Shown here: positions 35,183 through 44,178 of the stretch, piece after piece | How the letters are laid out: every line of letters starts with the position of its first letter | Numbering within the stretch: position 1 is the first letter of the stretch | Source: Lachnospiraceae bacterium | GTDB lineage: Bacteria > Bacillota > Clostridia > Lachnospirales > Lachnospiraceae | Length of the DNA: 45,643 nucleotides | Direction of reading: 5' to 3' | Assembly: GCA_024681595.1 (NCBI GenBank) | Contig: JAILAN010000106.1 | Location: 1 to 45,643 of the forward strand | The notes under the pieces: model-generated | Told to the model about the DNA's origin: nothing | Database searches by the model: none | What the model saw: the letters and a program-made list of their open reading frames with translations, nothing else | Program-made: the position numbers and the translations under genes

Positions 35183-35228
35183 GGCTGTATCCATCTCAAT
35201 AATGTGTCTCAAACCGGCCCGAACAGCC
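35183..35228 (-). terminator. weak candidate terminator after the GT-C gene
   Basis: On the minus strand GGCTGT (35228-35223) can pair with ACAGCC (35188-35183), followed by TGTTTTTAC, but the loop is long (34 nt). The region 35156-35292 holds nothing else I can identify. Confidence 0.25.
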
Positions 35229-35292
35229 TTTGGGGACAACTATCAAATCGTGATTTAGCGTTTTTGCAATCAGCGTATTTTCAGGGCTTTTG

Positions 35293-37590
35293 CTAATGTT
35301 TCATATCGATCACACAGTATTTTCCGGCTGTTTTAAGAGCATCGGTTATTTCATTTGTGATCTCCGGATCATAAATCCCCGATTCAGCCATGATTTTGGC
35401 ATCGGAAGTCAAAATACACATGTGATCGCTTCCGTAATATTTGTTATTTATACTCTCCATATTGTCCTCGGGTCCGATCAGTCCTTCTGTCACATCCGGT
35501 CTGTAATAAAGCGATCTGAAATCCAGGGTACTGAAAATCACGACACTCTTTTGGGGGATCTCAGCATAATCTTCATCCCAGTTCATCTTAATGATGTCAT
35601 AATACGCTATGTTATTTCCGGCGATGTGATCAGACGCATAGCTGACGGAAATGACAAGTAGAAACGCACCTGCAAAGAATCCCACGGTCTTTACGATATT
35701 TCCGTTAGTTTTGCATATTACGTCCCCGTCAGAGCCCCCGGTAAGATCATTAACTATCAATTCCGTCAAACCCAGAGTAAACAGAAACGTTGCAGGAGCA
35801 AAGAACCTGTAGTAGAAGGTGTCCATGGAAGAAAAATACCTGATGACTATGAACATCCCATAATAGATAACGGATGTCATTATCAGGACTGATGCTCTCG
35901 AAAATCCTTTTATTCTGGGGATAATGTATATGGCCGTCACCGACAACACCGTTATCACGAAGAGCGCCTCCATGGAAGGCTTAAGTTCTGCGATATATGA
36001 GGGAACCTCCGTATGGAATATGTTAAAGAACTCAGCGACCAGAGCCTTAATGAGGTCATTGGTGAGCGTAACGTAATCGTCCCACCACATGCTTCTTGAA
36101 ACACCCGAAGGCATTCCGTTCCTGATTTTGTTGTTGATAAGATAGAGCAGGCATATAACGCCGGAAATACCGCAGGTAGCTATAAGGCCCATAACCTTTC
36201 CGCCCAAAATGGTTTTGATAGCAGACCATAAACGATGCTTATCGGCGGCATCCATATTGTCCTTATTGTCCTTCTTTTCCCTGAGCATCGCTGAAATACG
36301 CCCCAGGACGATAATGAATATGGAAAATGCTGCTACGCCGAAAAGGAAAATACCAAAGTATCTTGTAAGGAATGCAAGGACCATAAAGCATCCCAGCAAT
36401 ATACAGTCTTTAAGAACAAATGAGTCGCTTTGCAGTATCCGGTACAGCCTTAAAGCAAACAGCGTGATGAATATGATAAAAGGAAGCTCACTCCACGAAT
36501 ACCAGTACAGATACATCAATCCGAGGTTAGTGGCGCAAAGAGCATATATCCACGCTTTTTTGCCATATTCTTTATAAAGTACGCCAAGAAGTATTCCAAC
36601 CAGTATCATTGACAGGATCTTGGACGACAGGTAGACCTCCAGTCCTGTGATCTTCATGACCAGAGCTATCATGGCAGGGTACAATATCGGCCAGTTGGCA
36701 AACCAGCTGCTCTCATAGCCTGCGAGCGCATCGTAATGAAATCCTTTGCCTGCATGCAGATTTACCGCTTCACGCAAATATCCGGCCGAATCAGCACTAA
36801 TATTGACACCCTCCAGATAACCGTTAACGTATATCGAAAGGCAGAATGTAATGAACATCAGCAACAGCAATATCTCGTTGCCAAACCTTATCACAAAGCT
36901 TTTGTCCCATATATATGTAAAAAAGCCCAGTACCTTATTATGTCCGAAAATAATAATACAGATGACGACGATCGCCGTTAACACAACGATAGAGCGGGAA
37001 AAATAGAACGTATCCCCATACGTAAGCGGTTTATCCGATACGACTGCGGTTCCGAGAGAGATACCGCAGTCAAGCTCCTCGTTCTCTTTTCCCCCACCGG
37101 TCAAAAAAACGGACTCTTCAAAAGGAAGAACCTTATTAGTCGCAAACAACTGTGTCTTAATAAAGTACGGCTCGCAATCAACAGGTTCTATCAGCATCTC
37201 ATAGGCCTGACCCGATTCAATATATGTCGCGGGATTACCTATCCCGAACCACTCGCCGATCGTAATGGCACTCTCCGGAATCTCAGTACTCCACAGCTCG
37301 TTTGTGCCACTTGTCATGGTAAACCTGACCATCCCCGATCCGGAACTGTCGGTATTGACCATAACAGCTTTAAATTCGCCCAGGGTCGCATCTTCCTTTG
37401 CTCTCATCAAAACCCTGATGACGCCTCCACGTCCCGGCTCAACATATGACGGACTGTCAAAAAGAGGTGGGTTTATCTCCGTTACCTGATTGGAAACACC
37501 CACCTGTTTTGTGAGCAGCAGCAACATTCCTATAGCAGCTGCCGCCGTCAATACACATCCCAAAAGCTTTAAAACCGTTTTTTTATCCAT
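35293..37590 (-). CDS. polytopic GT-C-type membrane glycosyltransferase or related protein
   Basis: A 765-residue integral membrane protein: an N-terminal helix (about 5-28), an extracytoplasmic region of about 150 residues, then about 11-12 helices. The loop GYLEGVNISADSAGYLREAV and the SSWFANWPILYPAMIALV and YWYSWSELPFIIFITLFAL segments resemble lipid-linked-sugar-dependent (PMT/ArnT-like) GT-C enzymes. The preferred ATG (37590) overlaps the GT2 stop by 8 nt; ATGs at 37602 and 37623 would overlap more. The likely partner is the DPM1-like GT2 just upstream, which would make the lipid-linked sugar donor. Acceptor unknown. Confidence 0.7.
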   Translation of the reverse strand: MDKKTVLKLLGCVLTAAAAIGMLLLLTKQVGVSNQVTEINPPLFDSPSYVEPGRGGVIRVLMRAKEDATLGEFKAVMVNTDSSGSGMVRFTMTSGTNELWSTEIPESAITIGEWFGIGNPATYIESGQAYEMLIEPVDCEPYFIKTQLFATNKVLPFEESVFLTGGGKENEELDCGISLGTAVVSDKPLTYGDTFYFSRSIVVLTAIVVICIIIFGHNKVLGFFTYIWDKSFVIRFGNEILLLLMFITFCLSIYVNGYLEGVNISADSAGYLREAVNLHAGKGFHYDALAGYESSWFANWPILYPAMIALVMKITGLEVYLSSKILSMILVGILLGVLYKEYGKKAWIYALCATNLGLMYLYWYSWSELPFIIFITLFALRLYRILQSDSFVLKDCILLGCFMVLAFLTRYFGIFLFGVAAFSIFIIVLGRISAMLREKKDNKDNMDAADKHRLWSAIKTILGGKVMGLIATCGISGVICLLYLINNKIRNGMPSGVSRSMWWDDYVTLTNDLIKALVAEFFNIFHTEVPSYIAELKPSMEALFVITVLSVTAIYIIPRIKGFSRASVLIMTSVIYYGMFIVIRYFSSMDTFYYRFFAPATFLFTLGLTELIVNDLTGGSDGDVICKTNGNIVKTVGFFAGAFLLVISVSYASDHIAGNNIAYYDIIKMNWDEDYAEIPQKSVVIFSTLDFRSLYYRPDVTEGLIGPEDNMESINNKYYGSDHMCILTSDAKIMAESGIYDPEITNEITDALKTAGKYCVIDMKH

Positions 37591-38332
37591 GCTTAGGATC
37601 ATCCTTCCAGATGTTTTTCTCATGTTTTTTCAATTTAAACAGAATCTTAAGGGCCTCGAACACATTCCCGGCATTAAGGCCCGAAGACGACCCTGCATAA
37701 TGGATCGGAACTTCTACACAGTTGAGTTTTCTGCAATAGTACCTGATCTCAGTCTGATACATATGTCCGGTAGAAAGGATGCAGTCAAGATTCATGTTTT
37801 CAAGCACTTTTCTCTGAAAAGCCTCATATCCGCTGGTCATATCCTTTAGCCTGGTTCCCAGCACGATATTGGCCAGAATTGTTCCTCCGCTGCTAAGAAG
37901 CCTTCTGTAAAGAGGCAGGTCACTGATCCCGCCGCCTTTAACAAATCTTGAGCCCCAGACACAATCATAACCTTCGTCAAGTTTTTTAATGAACTCGGGA
38001 AGCTGAGCGGGGTCATGTGACATTCCGCCGTCCATCTCTATTATTCTGTCGGCACCGTCATTAAGCGCCTGTCTGTAACCTTCCAGATAGCAGCTGATTA
38101 CCCCCTTTGATTCCTTGTGGTATATCACCTTCATCCTCGGATTATCTGCTGCTTTTTTCCTCAATATGCTCTCTGTCCGGTCACGTGAATAATCATCTAT
38201 CACCGGATAATAGAACAGATTGTCATAAGGCAGCTGCATTATCATGTCAACTACCTTTTCCATGGTCGCCTCCTCGTTTGCGACCGGCATAACTATGACG
38301 GTTTTGGGCATCATGCCTGTTTTTTCGGTCAT
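37583..38332 (-). CDS. DPM1-like family 2 glycosyltransferase
   Basis: A 249-residue GT2 enzyme with the shape of dolichyl/undecaprenyl-phosphate sugar synthases: TVIVMPVANEEATMEKVV (11-28), YYPVIDDYSRDRTESIL (41-57), GADRIIEMDGGMSHDP (93-108), VWGSRFVKGGG and GYEAFQRKV. It lacks C-terminal membrane helices, as in soluble DPM1. The usual D-A-D metal motif reads D-G-G here, an odd change that may alter metal use. It lies 8 nt after the Hpt gene and overlaps the GT-C gene, so the two likely act in one lipid-linked sugar pathway. Confidence 0.85.
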   Translation of the reverse strand: MTEKTGMMPKTVIVMPVANEEATMEKVVDMIMQLPYDNLFYYPVIDDYSRDRTESILRKKAADNPRMKVIYHKESKGVISCYLEGYRQALNDGADRIIEMDGGMSHDPAQLPEFIKKLDEGYDCVWGSRFVKGGGISDLPLYRRLLSSGGTILANIVLGTRLKDMTSGYEAFQRKVLENMNLDCILSTGHMYQTEIRYYCRKLNCVEVPIHYAGSSSGLNAGNVFEALKILFKLKKHEKNIWKDDPKHG

Positions 38333-38340
38333 AGCTTCTC

Positions 38341-38763
38341 TTATCCTTCAAACACGGGTGCGAATATCTTTGCATAAGAGCGGTATTTAGCCAGTACCTC
38401 GGGAGTCTTTTTCCTGATGGTATCAACAGCACCCGCATCTCCGTTTCCGGCAGCCTTACCGGCCATTTCCAGTTCATAGGCCATATCTCCGAGTTTCATG
38501 ATGCCTACTATCCTCGAAGAACTCTTAAGCGCATGAACCTTTACCGTATACAGCTTATAGTCGTCAGATTTGGACAGTTCCTCTATCTCGTTGGAATCAG
38601 CCGCTATGCCTTCCCAGTAATCATGAAGCACATCCTCGAGAAGTTCCATAGTCACCGTGTTTTCAAGAGCATTATCAAGCGACAGTTCGGGATCATTCTC
38701 ATAGATCTCCTCAATAGTCGATCCGAGATACAGATCGTCCTGCGTGTTTCCAAATTCAGTCAT
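38341..38763 (-). CDS. stand-alone histidine phosphotransfer (Hpt) protein
   Basis: A 140-residue single-domain Hpt protein, mostly helical, with the phospho-histidine motif VKVHALKSSSR (H77). Such proteins relay phosphate between a receiver domain and a final regulator. The ATG at 38763 has an AAGGTG site; an in-frame GTG at 38772 is less likely. No histidine kinase or receiver gene is adjacent; the neighbours are an ABC exporter and a glycosyltransferase, so partners must be encoded elsewhere. Confidence 0.85.
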   Translation of the reverse strand: MTEFGNTQDDLYLGSTIEEIYENDPELSLDNALENTVTMELLEDVLHDYWEGIAADSNEIEELSKSDDYKLYTVKVHALKSSSRIVGIMKLGDMAYELEMAGKAAGNGDAGAVDTIRKKTPEVLAKYRSYAKIFAPVFEG

Positions 38764-38804
38764 GTTTATCACCTTATCCTTTTGTAAATAATGCCTTTTA
38801 TATG

Positions 38805-38821
38805 TTTGACCGGATCAGTCA
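38805..38821 (+). repeat. 17-bp repeat, copy 1
   Basis: TTTGACCGGATCAGTCA occurs here, at the 3' end of the second ABC gene and into the gap before Hpt, and again exactly at 44137-44153. It contains the inverted arms TGAC/GTCA around CGGATCA. Confidence 0.6.
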
Positions 38822-40833
38822 AGTTTTGACCTGCCGGTATAAAGCTCGTAATATCTGCCCTGATCTTTGAGCAGATCATCGTGATCTCCTCTTTCTATGA
38901 TCTGTCCGTGTTCAAGTACCATAATGGCATTGGCGTTGCGGACGGTCGAGAGCCTGTGCGCGATGACCAGTGTGGTCCGTGTAGCCATCAGACGGTCCAT
39001 TCCATGTTCTATGTGCTTTTCCGTCCTGGTATCTACGGAGCTCGTAGCTTCATCAAGTATGAGGATCGGAGCCTTGGATATTGCAGCTCTGGCAATATTT
39101 ATAAGCTGTCTCTGGCCCTGTGACAGATTGGCACCGTCACCCTCTATCATAGTATCATATCCGTTCTCCAGACGCATGATAAATGAATGGGCGGAAGCAA
39201 CCTTTGCAGCCTCAATTACTTCTTCGTCAGTTGCATCGAGCCGGCCGTATCTGATATTTTCCATAACAGTACCGGTAAACAAATGCGTATCCTGAAGGAC
39301 CATGGCGATATTTCGTCTCAGTGAATCCCGTTCTATGGCTCTGACCGGAATACCGTCTATGGTTATGCTGCCTTCATTGATATCATAGAACCTGTTTATC
39401 AGGTTGGTTATCGTAGTCTTGCCGGCTCCGGTAGATCCGACAAAAGCAATCTTCTGTCCGGGTTTGGCATAAAGAGATATATCCTTAAGAACTGTCTTAT
39501 CAGGAACATAACCGAATGAAACATCGCTCAGCGTAACGGCGCCCAATACGGGAACGAGATAACTTTCTCCGGTCTCCTTATATACTTCACCGGGCACCTT
39601 ACCATCCTTAATAAATGAAGCAGTCCTGGGTATGTTATAAAGAAGTCTTCCGTCTTCCTCAACAATAGTGACCGCCGAAGGCACATCCTGTGTCTCAGGT
39701 TCAGCATCCATAACAGCAAATACCCTCTCAGCACCCGCCAGAGCAGAGAAGATCGTGTTCACCTGCATGGCCAGCTGATTCAACGGCATTGAGAAATGTC
39801 TGGAATAATTGACAAATACCGTAAGTCCTCCGACATCAAAACCGCGTGCCACGCACAGGATACCTCCCACGGTTGCGGTTATCGCATATGATATCTGGCT
39901 CATATTACCCATAACGGGCCACATTATGCCACCGTAAAATAACGCATTGATTTGTTTGTTTCTTAAATCACGATTTAAATAATCAAACTCTTCTTTGGCA
40001 GCTTCTTCATGGTTGAAAACCTTGACAACGCGCTGTCCCTGTATGGTTTCTTCAATATATCCGTTGACGGTTCCTATAGCTGCCTGCTGCAGTCTGTAAT
40101 ACTTTCTTGAATAGGTGGTGATCGTCTTTACCGCAAAAAGTATTGCCGGTACGGTAGCAAGTGTTATTAATGTGAGTATCCAGTTGGTATATATCATCAG
40201 GATCAGAGTTCCGGTAAACTGTATCACACCTGATATCAGAGCAACTATCGTGTTATTGAGCATCTCACCCACCGCGTCAACATCGTTGGTGAAGCGGCTC
40301 ATGATATCCCCGTTTGAGTTGGTATCATAATATCTGACAGGCAGTTCCTCGAGTTTCCTGAACAGATCCTCCCTGAGCTTTTTGATAGAGTTCTGGGATA
40401 CACCTATCATTATTCTGGCCTGAACATACTGAGTCAATGCCCCGCATGCAAATACCACTGCCATGGATATGAGGCCTCTAAGCAGCTTGCCGACGCTCGC
40501 CTCTGAAGTAGTCAGGGTATTGATTATCGGTCTCAGCATATATGTTGCTGCCAGCGACAGCAGCGTGCTGCCTATGACACACACAAATACCAGTATCAGC
40601 TTCAGTTCATTTCCTTTAAGATATCCAAACAGCCGCTTTATTGTAGCCTTGGAGTTCTTTGGTTTACCGGTCGGCATTCCTCTTCCGGGGCCACGGCCCC
40701 TTCCGGGACCCGGACCACCTTTGGGTGATGAGGCTCCGGCTTTGGCCATATCTGATAGCAGCTGTTCATCAGATCTGGGCTTTAGTCTGTCTTCGTATTT
40801 CTTTTGGAGGAATAACAGTCTTTTTTCGTCCAT
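38815..40833 (-). CDS. ABC exporter subunit with the intact ATPase site
   Basis: A 672-residue half-transporter (membrane domain then ATPase). An N-terminal extension of about 60 residues is rich in Gly, Pro and Arg (GPGPGRGRGPGRG), followed by KATIKRLFGYLKGNELKL. Six membrane helices precede the ATPase with GSTGAGKT, QDTHLF Q-loop, signature LSQGQ, and Walker B ILILDEATSSVD with the catalytic glutamate. Its ATG shares one base with the stop of the first subunit (TAATG), so the pair forms a heterodimer of the BmrCD/TM287-288 type. Substrate unknown. Confidence 0.92.
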   Translation of the reverse strand: MDEKRLLFLQKKYEDRLKPRSDEQLLSDMAKAGASSPKGGPGPGRGRGPGRGMPTGKPKNSKATIKRLFGYLKGNELKLILVFVCVIGSTLLSLAATYMLRPIINTLTTSEASVGKLLRGLISMAVVFACGALTQYVQARIMIGVSQNSIKKLREDLFRKLEELPVRYYDTNSNGDIMSRFTNDVDAVGEMLNNTIVALISGVIQFTGTLILMIYTNWILTLITLATVPAILFAVKTITTYSRKYYRLQQAAIGTVNGYIEETIQGQRVVKVFNHEEAAKEEFDYLNRDLRNKQINALFYGGIMWPVMGNMSQISYAITATVGGILCVARGFDVGGLTVFVNYSRHFSMPLNQLAMQVNTIFSALAGAERVFAVMDAEPETQDVPSAVTIVEEDGRLLYNIPRTASFIKDGKVPGEVYKETGESYLVPVLGAVTLSDVSFGYVPDKTVLKDISLYAKPGQKIAFVGSTGAGKTTITNLINRFYDINEGSITIDGIPVRAIERDSLRRNIAMVLQDTHLFTGTVMENIRYGRLDATDEEVIEAAKVASAHSFIMRLENGYDTMIEGDGANLSQGQRQLINIARAAISKAPILILDEATSSVDTRTEKHIEHGMDRLMATRTTLVIAHRLSTVRNANAIMVLEHGQIIERGDHDDLLKDQGRYYELYTGRSKLD

Positions 40834-42566
40834 TAAGCTGTTTCCTCCTTATCCATCTGGGAATAATAAATCTCCTTGTATTCTTCGCATCTGTCCAGAA
40901 GTTCTTTATGAGTACCGGTATCCACGATACTTCCGTCATCCATGACCACGATCATATCGAGGTCCTTGACCGAGCTGATGCGCTGGGCTATAACGATCTT
41001 AGTGGTGTCAGGCAGGTTGGATTTAAGGTACTCTCTGATCCTGGCCTCTGTAGCTGTATCTACTGCAGATGTCGAATCGTCCAGTATGAGTACTTTGGGT
41101 TTTTTAAGCAGCGCCCTGGCTATACACAGCCTCTGTTTCTGGCCGCCTGAGACGTTGTTTCCGCTCTGTTCGAGTTTATAGTCATATCCGTTCTTTTTTT
41201 CATTGATGAACTGGTCGGCCATGGCATATACCGCAGCTTCCCTGACACTCTCATCCGTAGCCTCTTCATCTCCCCAAAGCAGGTTTTCTTTAATACTTCC
41301 GGAGAAAAGAACGTTCTTTTGGAGCACCATTCCTATTCCGTCACGAAGATTCTTAAGAGAATAGTCCCTGACATCAACTCCGTCAACCAGGATACTGCCT
41401 TCATCCGTATCATAGAGCCTGGGGATCAGAGAAACCAATGTGGTCTTGCCGCTTCCCGTAGATCCTATGATGCCCACATCAGCGCCGGCAGGTATGCGCA
41501 ATGATACATTATTAAGCACCGCTTCTTCGGAATTCTTGTAATATCTGAAGGTTACATTTTTAAACTCTATCGTGCCTGCAGTAACTGTCTTGTCCCTGCA
41601 TCCGGCATTGTCATCGTTGATATCCACCTTTGTATCGAGAACCTCCCTTATTCTGCCCAGAGAAGCAACTGCACGTGAGGCCTGAAGGAATATAAAGGAT
41701 ACCATCATCAAAGATGAGAGTATCTGCGTAATATATGTTATAAAGGCTGTAAGATCTCCGATCAGCATGCTTCCTGCCATGATCTGTCTGCCTCCGAACC
41801 ACACAACAGCCAGGATCGTGGAATTGACCATTATCGACATGAGAGGCATAACTATTATCATGACCCGGAGGGCTCTAAGGGTATTGTCCATCAGATCATT
41901 GTTAGAATTCTCGAACCTCTTTTCTTCATATTCCTCACGTACGAATGATTTGATGACCCTTATCGATGTCAGGACCTCCTGAACATTGCTGTTTAAGCGA
42001 TCCAGTTTATCCTGCATCGCTCTGAATCTTGGAAAAGAGGTGCGAAGTACGATAATAATGAGTATTACCAGTATCGGAAGAACCACCAGAAGCACCATGG
42101 CCAGTTCGGCATTCATGATCACTGCCATAATGAGAGCTCCTATCAGCATTCCCGGCGCTCTCAGCATCATCCTCAGCATCATATTGATGAGATTCTGCAC
42201 CTGAGTTACGTCATTGGTCAGCCTCGTGATGAGAGATCCCGTACTGAACCTGTCCAGGTCGGCGAAAGACATGGTCTGTATCTTATCGAAGGTATCCTTT
42301 CTCATATCCGAAGAAAAGCCGACACAGGCTCTGGCTGCAAAGTATGCTCCGCCGACACCGCCTATCAGCATGAATACGGCTACGAGAGCCATCAGTCCTC
42401 CCTGACGCAGTATATATCCGTAATTTCTCTGGGCTACGCCGAAGTCTATCATCCCTGCCATGAGCTTTGGCATGATGATCTCTCCCAGAACCTCGACTAT
42501 CATGAGCAGAGGTCCGAATATAAAATACGGAAGATATGGAATTATGTATTTTGAATATCTCTTCAT
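40833..42566 (-). CDS. ABC exporter subunit with a degenerate ATPase site
   Basis: A 577-residue half-transporter: six membrane helices, then an ATPase with Walker A GSTGSGKTTL, Q-loop MVLQKN, signature NNVSGGQKQR and Walker B VLILDDSTSAVD. The residue after the Walker B aspartate is D instead of the catalytic E, as in the degenerate half of heterodimeric exporters; the partner next door keeps E. The AAAGGC ribosome site is 5 nt upstream. It follows the amylase gene by 26 nt. Confidence 0.92.
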   Translation of the reverse strand: MKRYSKYIIPYLPYFIFGPLLMIVEVLGEIIMPKLMAGMIDFGVAQRNYGYILRQGGLMALVAVFMLIGGVGGAYFAARACVGFSSDMRKDTFDKIQTMSFADLDRFSTGSLITRLTNDVTQVQNLINMMLRMMLRAPGMLIGALIMAVIMNAELAMVLLVVLPILVILIIIVLRTSFPRFRAMQDKLDRLNSNVQEVLTSIRVIKSFVREEYEEKRFENSNNDLMDNTLRALRVMIIVMPLMSIMVNSTILAVVWFGGRQIMAGSMLIGDLTAFITYITQILSSLMMVSFIFLQASRAVASLGRIREVLDTKVDINDDNAGCRDKTVTAGTIEFKNVTFRYYKNSEEAVLNNVSLRIPAGADVGIIGSTGSGKTTLVSLIPRLYDTDEGSILVDGVDVRDYSLKNLRDGIGMVLQKNVLFSGSIKENLLWGDEEATDESVREAAVYAMADQFINEKKNGYDYKLEQSGNNVSGGQKQRLCIARALLKKPKVLILDDSTSAVDTATEARIREYLKSNLPDTTKIVIAQRISSVKDLDMIVVMDDGSIVDTGTHKELLDRCEEYKEIYYSQMDKEETA

Positions 42567-42592
42567 ATTGCCTTTTTTCTGCTTGCCGGGCC

Positions 42593-43906
42593 CTATCTTT
42601 CACATTTGAGGAAATATACACCATATCCTCTAAGTGTTGCTCCGCCTCCGAAATCAAATTTTTCACCCGAAATGAGATCCACGGCCATCCCGCATCCGAA
42701 ATCTGCATGAGCGATATACTCATTAACATCGGCGTTTATCGCAACGAGTACCCTTTCCCCGTCAACTGCTCTTTCGAAAATACACTGATTGTTAGTAAGG
42801 ACTACACTGCGCATCGATCCGTAATTAAGAGCCTTGCTGTTTATCTTGGCTGCTGCCATTTTGCTTATGGCCTCACTGATCTCATTAAATTCCGGCCTGT
42901 CAAAGCAGGCCCTAAGGGCCTGATCACCCTGGGATTTGTCACCCTGGGCCCCCCACTCCGATCCATAATAAACGCACGGTATTCCGGGCATTCCGAACAC
43001 CATTCCGTATACCGGGATAATATGTGCCGGATTGTTTAATATCGTGGCTATCCTGGTGACATCATGGTTATCGCAGAAACTCAGCAGGTGAGATCCCCTT
43101 GCTACTGTCCAGTCCTCAGGTCCGAACAGACGAAGCAGTGAATGCACTATCTCAAACATGTTATTGCTGTTAAACGCTGAATAGATTCCCTTGTAACACT
43201 GATAATTGGTTAGGGAATGTATGTTCATCTGGCTGAGCATTCTGCCGTATTCGCCATGCAGGACCTCTCCGACCAGGAAAAAATCCTCCTTTTTGCTGTC
43301 GGTAAACCCTCTCAGCCTGTTGAGAAATCCCGTATCGAGACAATAGGCGACGTCAAGCCTGATCCCGTCTATGTCAAATTCGTTTATCCAGCCCTCAACC
43401 GCCGAGAAAATGTGATTGACCACATCATCATTATGAAGATTAAGCTTGACGAGGTCATAATTGCCCTCCCAGCCTTCATACCACAGGCCGTCATTGTAGT
43501 TTGAGTTGCCACCGAAGTCGATCCTGCCAAACCATGATACATAGGGTGAGTTCTCGCGGTTTTTAAGAACATCCTGAAAAGCCCAGAACCCTCTGCCGAC
43601 ATGGTTGAATACTCCGTCCAGCACAACCTTTATCCCTTCTTTATGAAGAGCCTTGCATACCTTTTTAAAATCATCATTGGTACCCAATCTGGTATCGATC
43701 TTTGTATAGTCTCTGGTATTGTATCCGTGAGTGTCAGATTCAAATACCGGAGAAAAATAGATCGCATTGATATTCAGTTTTTTAAGATGCGGTATCCAGT
43801 CCAGGACCTTAAGTATCCTGTGTTCCAAAACACCGTCATTTTCAAAGGGAGCTCCGCAAAACCCCAGCGGATAGATCTGATAAAATACACTTTCATATGC
43901 CCACAT
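42593..43906 (-). CDS. cytoplasmic alpha-amylase family (GH13) glycosidase
   Basis: A 437-residue GH13 enzyme with all catalytic residues: D185 in GIRLDVA, E214 in LVGEVLHG and D282 in FCDNHD; VVLDGVFNHVG (94-104) is region I. The C-terminal all-beta domain follows from about 360. No signal peptide is present, so it acts in the cytoplasm on maltodextrin or glycogen fragments; neopullulanase-like or maltogenic subtypes are possible. An AGGAGAG ribosome site precedes the ATG. It is the first gene before an ABC exporter pair, with its own extended -10 promoter. Confidence 0.92.
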   Translation of the reverse strand: MWAYESVFYQIYPLGFCGAPFENDGVLEHRILKVLDWIPHLKKLNINAIYFSPVFESDTHGYNTRDYTKIDTRLGTNDDFKKVCKALHKEGIKVVLDGVFNHVGRGFWAFQDVLKNRENSPYVSWFGRIDFGGNSNYNDGLWYEGWEGNYDLVKLNLHNDDVVNHIFSAVEGWINEFDIDGIRLDVAYCLDTGFLNRLRGFTDSKKEDFFLVGEVLHGEYGRMLSQMNIHSLTNYQCYKGIYSAFNSNNMFEIVHSLLRLFGPEDWTVARGSHLLSFCDNHDVTRIATILNNPAHIIPVYGMVFGMPGIPCVYYGSEWGAQGDKSQGDQALRACFDRPEFNEISEAISKMAAAKINSKALNYGSMRSVVLTNNQCIFERAVDGERVLVAINADVNEYIAHADFGCGMAVDLISGEKFDFGGGATLRGYGVYFLKCER

Positions 43907-43973
43907 ATCTTTTTCTCTCCTTCACAAAAAGCTCTGATGATCGGCCGGTCTTTTCACAGCACAACCGTCATAT

Positions 43974-43982
43974 ATTATAACA
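43974..43982 (-). promoter_or_regulatory. amylase extended -10 promoter
   Basis: On the minus strand TGTTATAAT is a perfect extended -10 element, about 68 nt before the amylase ATG. No good -35 was seen, as expected for extended -10 promoters. Confidence 0.5.
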
Positions 43983-44048
43983 TGGAAGAAATAATTCGTA
44001 TATGATGAGCGGTAAAACAGCGTGACAGGTTAAAGACGGGAGCTGGTT

Positions 44049-44073
44049 GCCGGTTCGATCCCGGTTCGGACAA
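44049..44073 (+). other. tRNA 3'-end look-alike (T-arm plus acceptor strand)
   Basis: GCCGG-TTCGATC-CCGGT forms a T-arm with a 5-bp stem (one G-U) and a standard TTCGATC loop, followed by TCGGACA and a discriminator A, exactly the layout of a tRNA 3' end without CCA. The complementary 5' acceptor strand (TGTCCGA) is not present upstream and no anticodon arm can be drawn, so it is not a full tRNA gene. A tRNA relic or an old attachment site are possible. Confidence 0.35.
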
Positions 44074-44108
44074 AAGGATAACAACATATAGTCTGTAGTC
44101 AGAACAGT

Positions 44109-44149
44109 CCGGATCAAAAACATCAATATGTTGATTTTTGACCGGATCA
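44109..44149. repeat. hairpin bracketed by 8-bp direct repeats
   Basis: CCGGATCA at 44109-44116 and 44142-44149 flank a hairpin of TCAAAAA (44114-44120) with TTTTTGA (44135-44141) and TCAA/TTGA inside, with a 2-nt bulge. The right part contains copy 2 of the 17-bp repeat (44137-44153). GATTTTTGACC at 44133-44143 recurs at 44190-44200. Confidence 0.5.
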
Positions 44150-44178
44150 GTCACTGTGGACGGCCAGTTTTGATTGAC

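Noticed and set aside
38764-38814. Terminator between the ABC pair and Hpt
   Set aside because: The inverted repeat has only a 4-5 bp stem and no T-tract after it, so the genes may be one transcript.
44000-44073. Complete tRNA gene
   Set aside because: Only the T-arm and 3' acceptor strand can be drawn; no matching 5' acceptor or anticodon arm exists.
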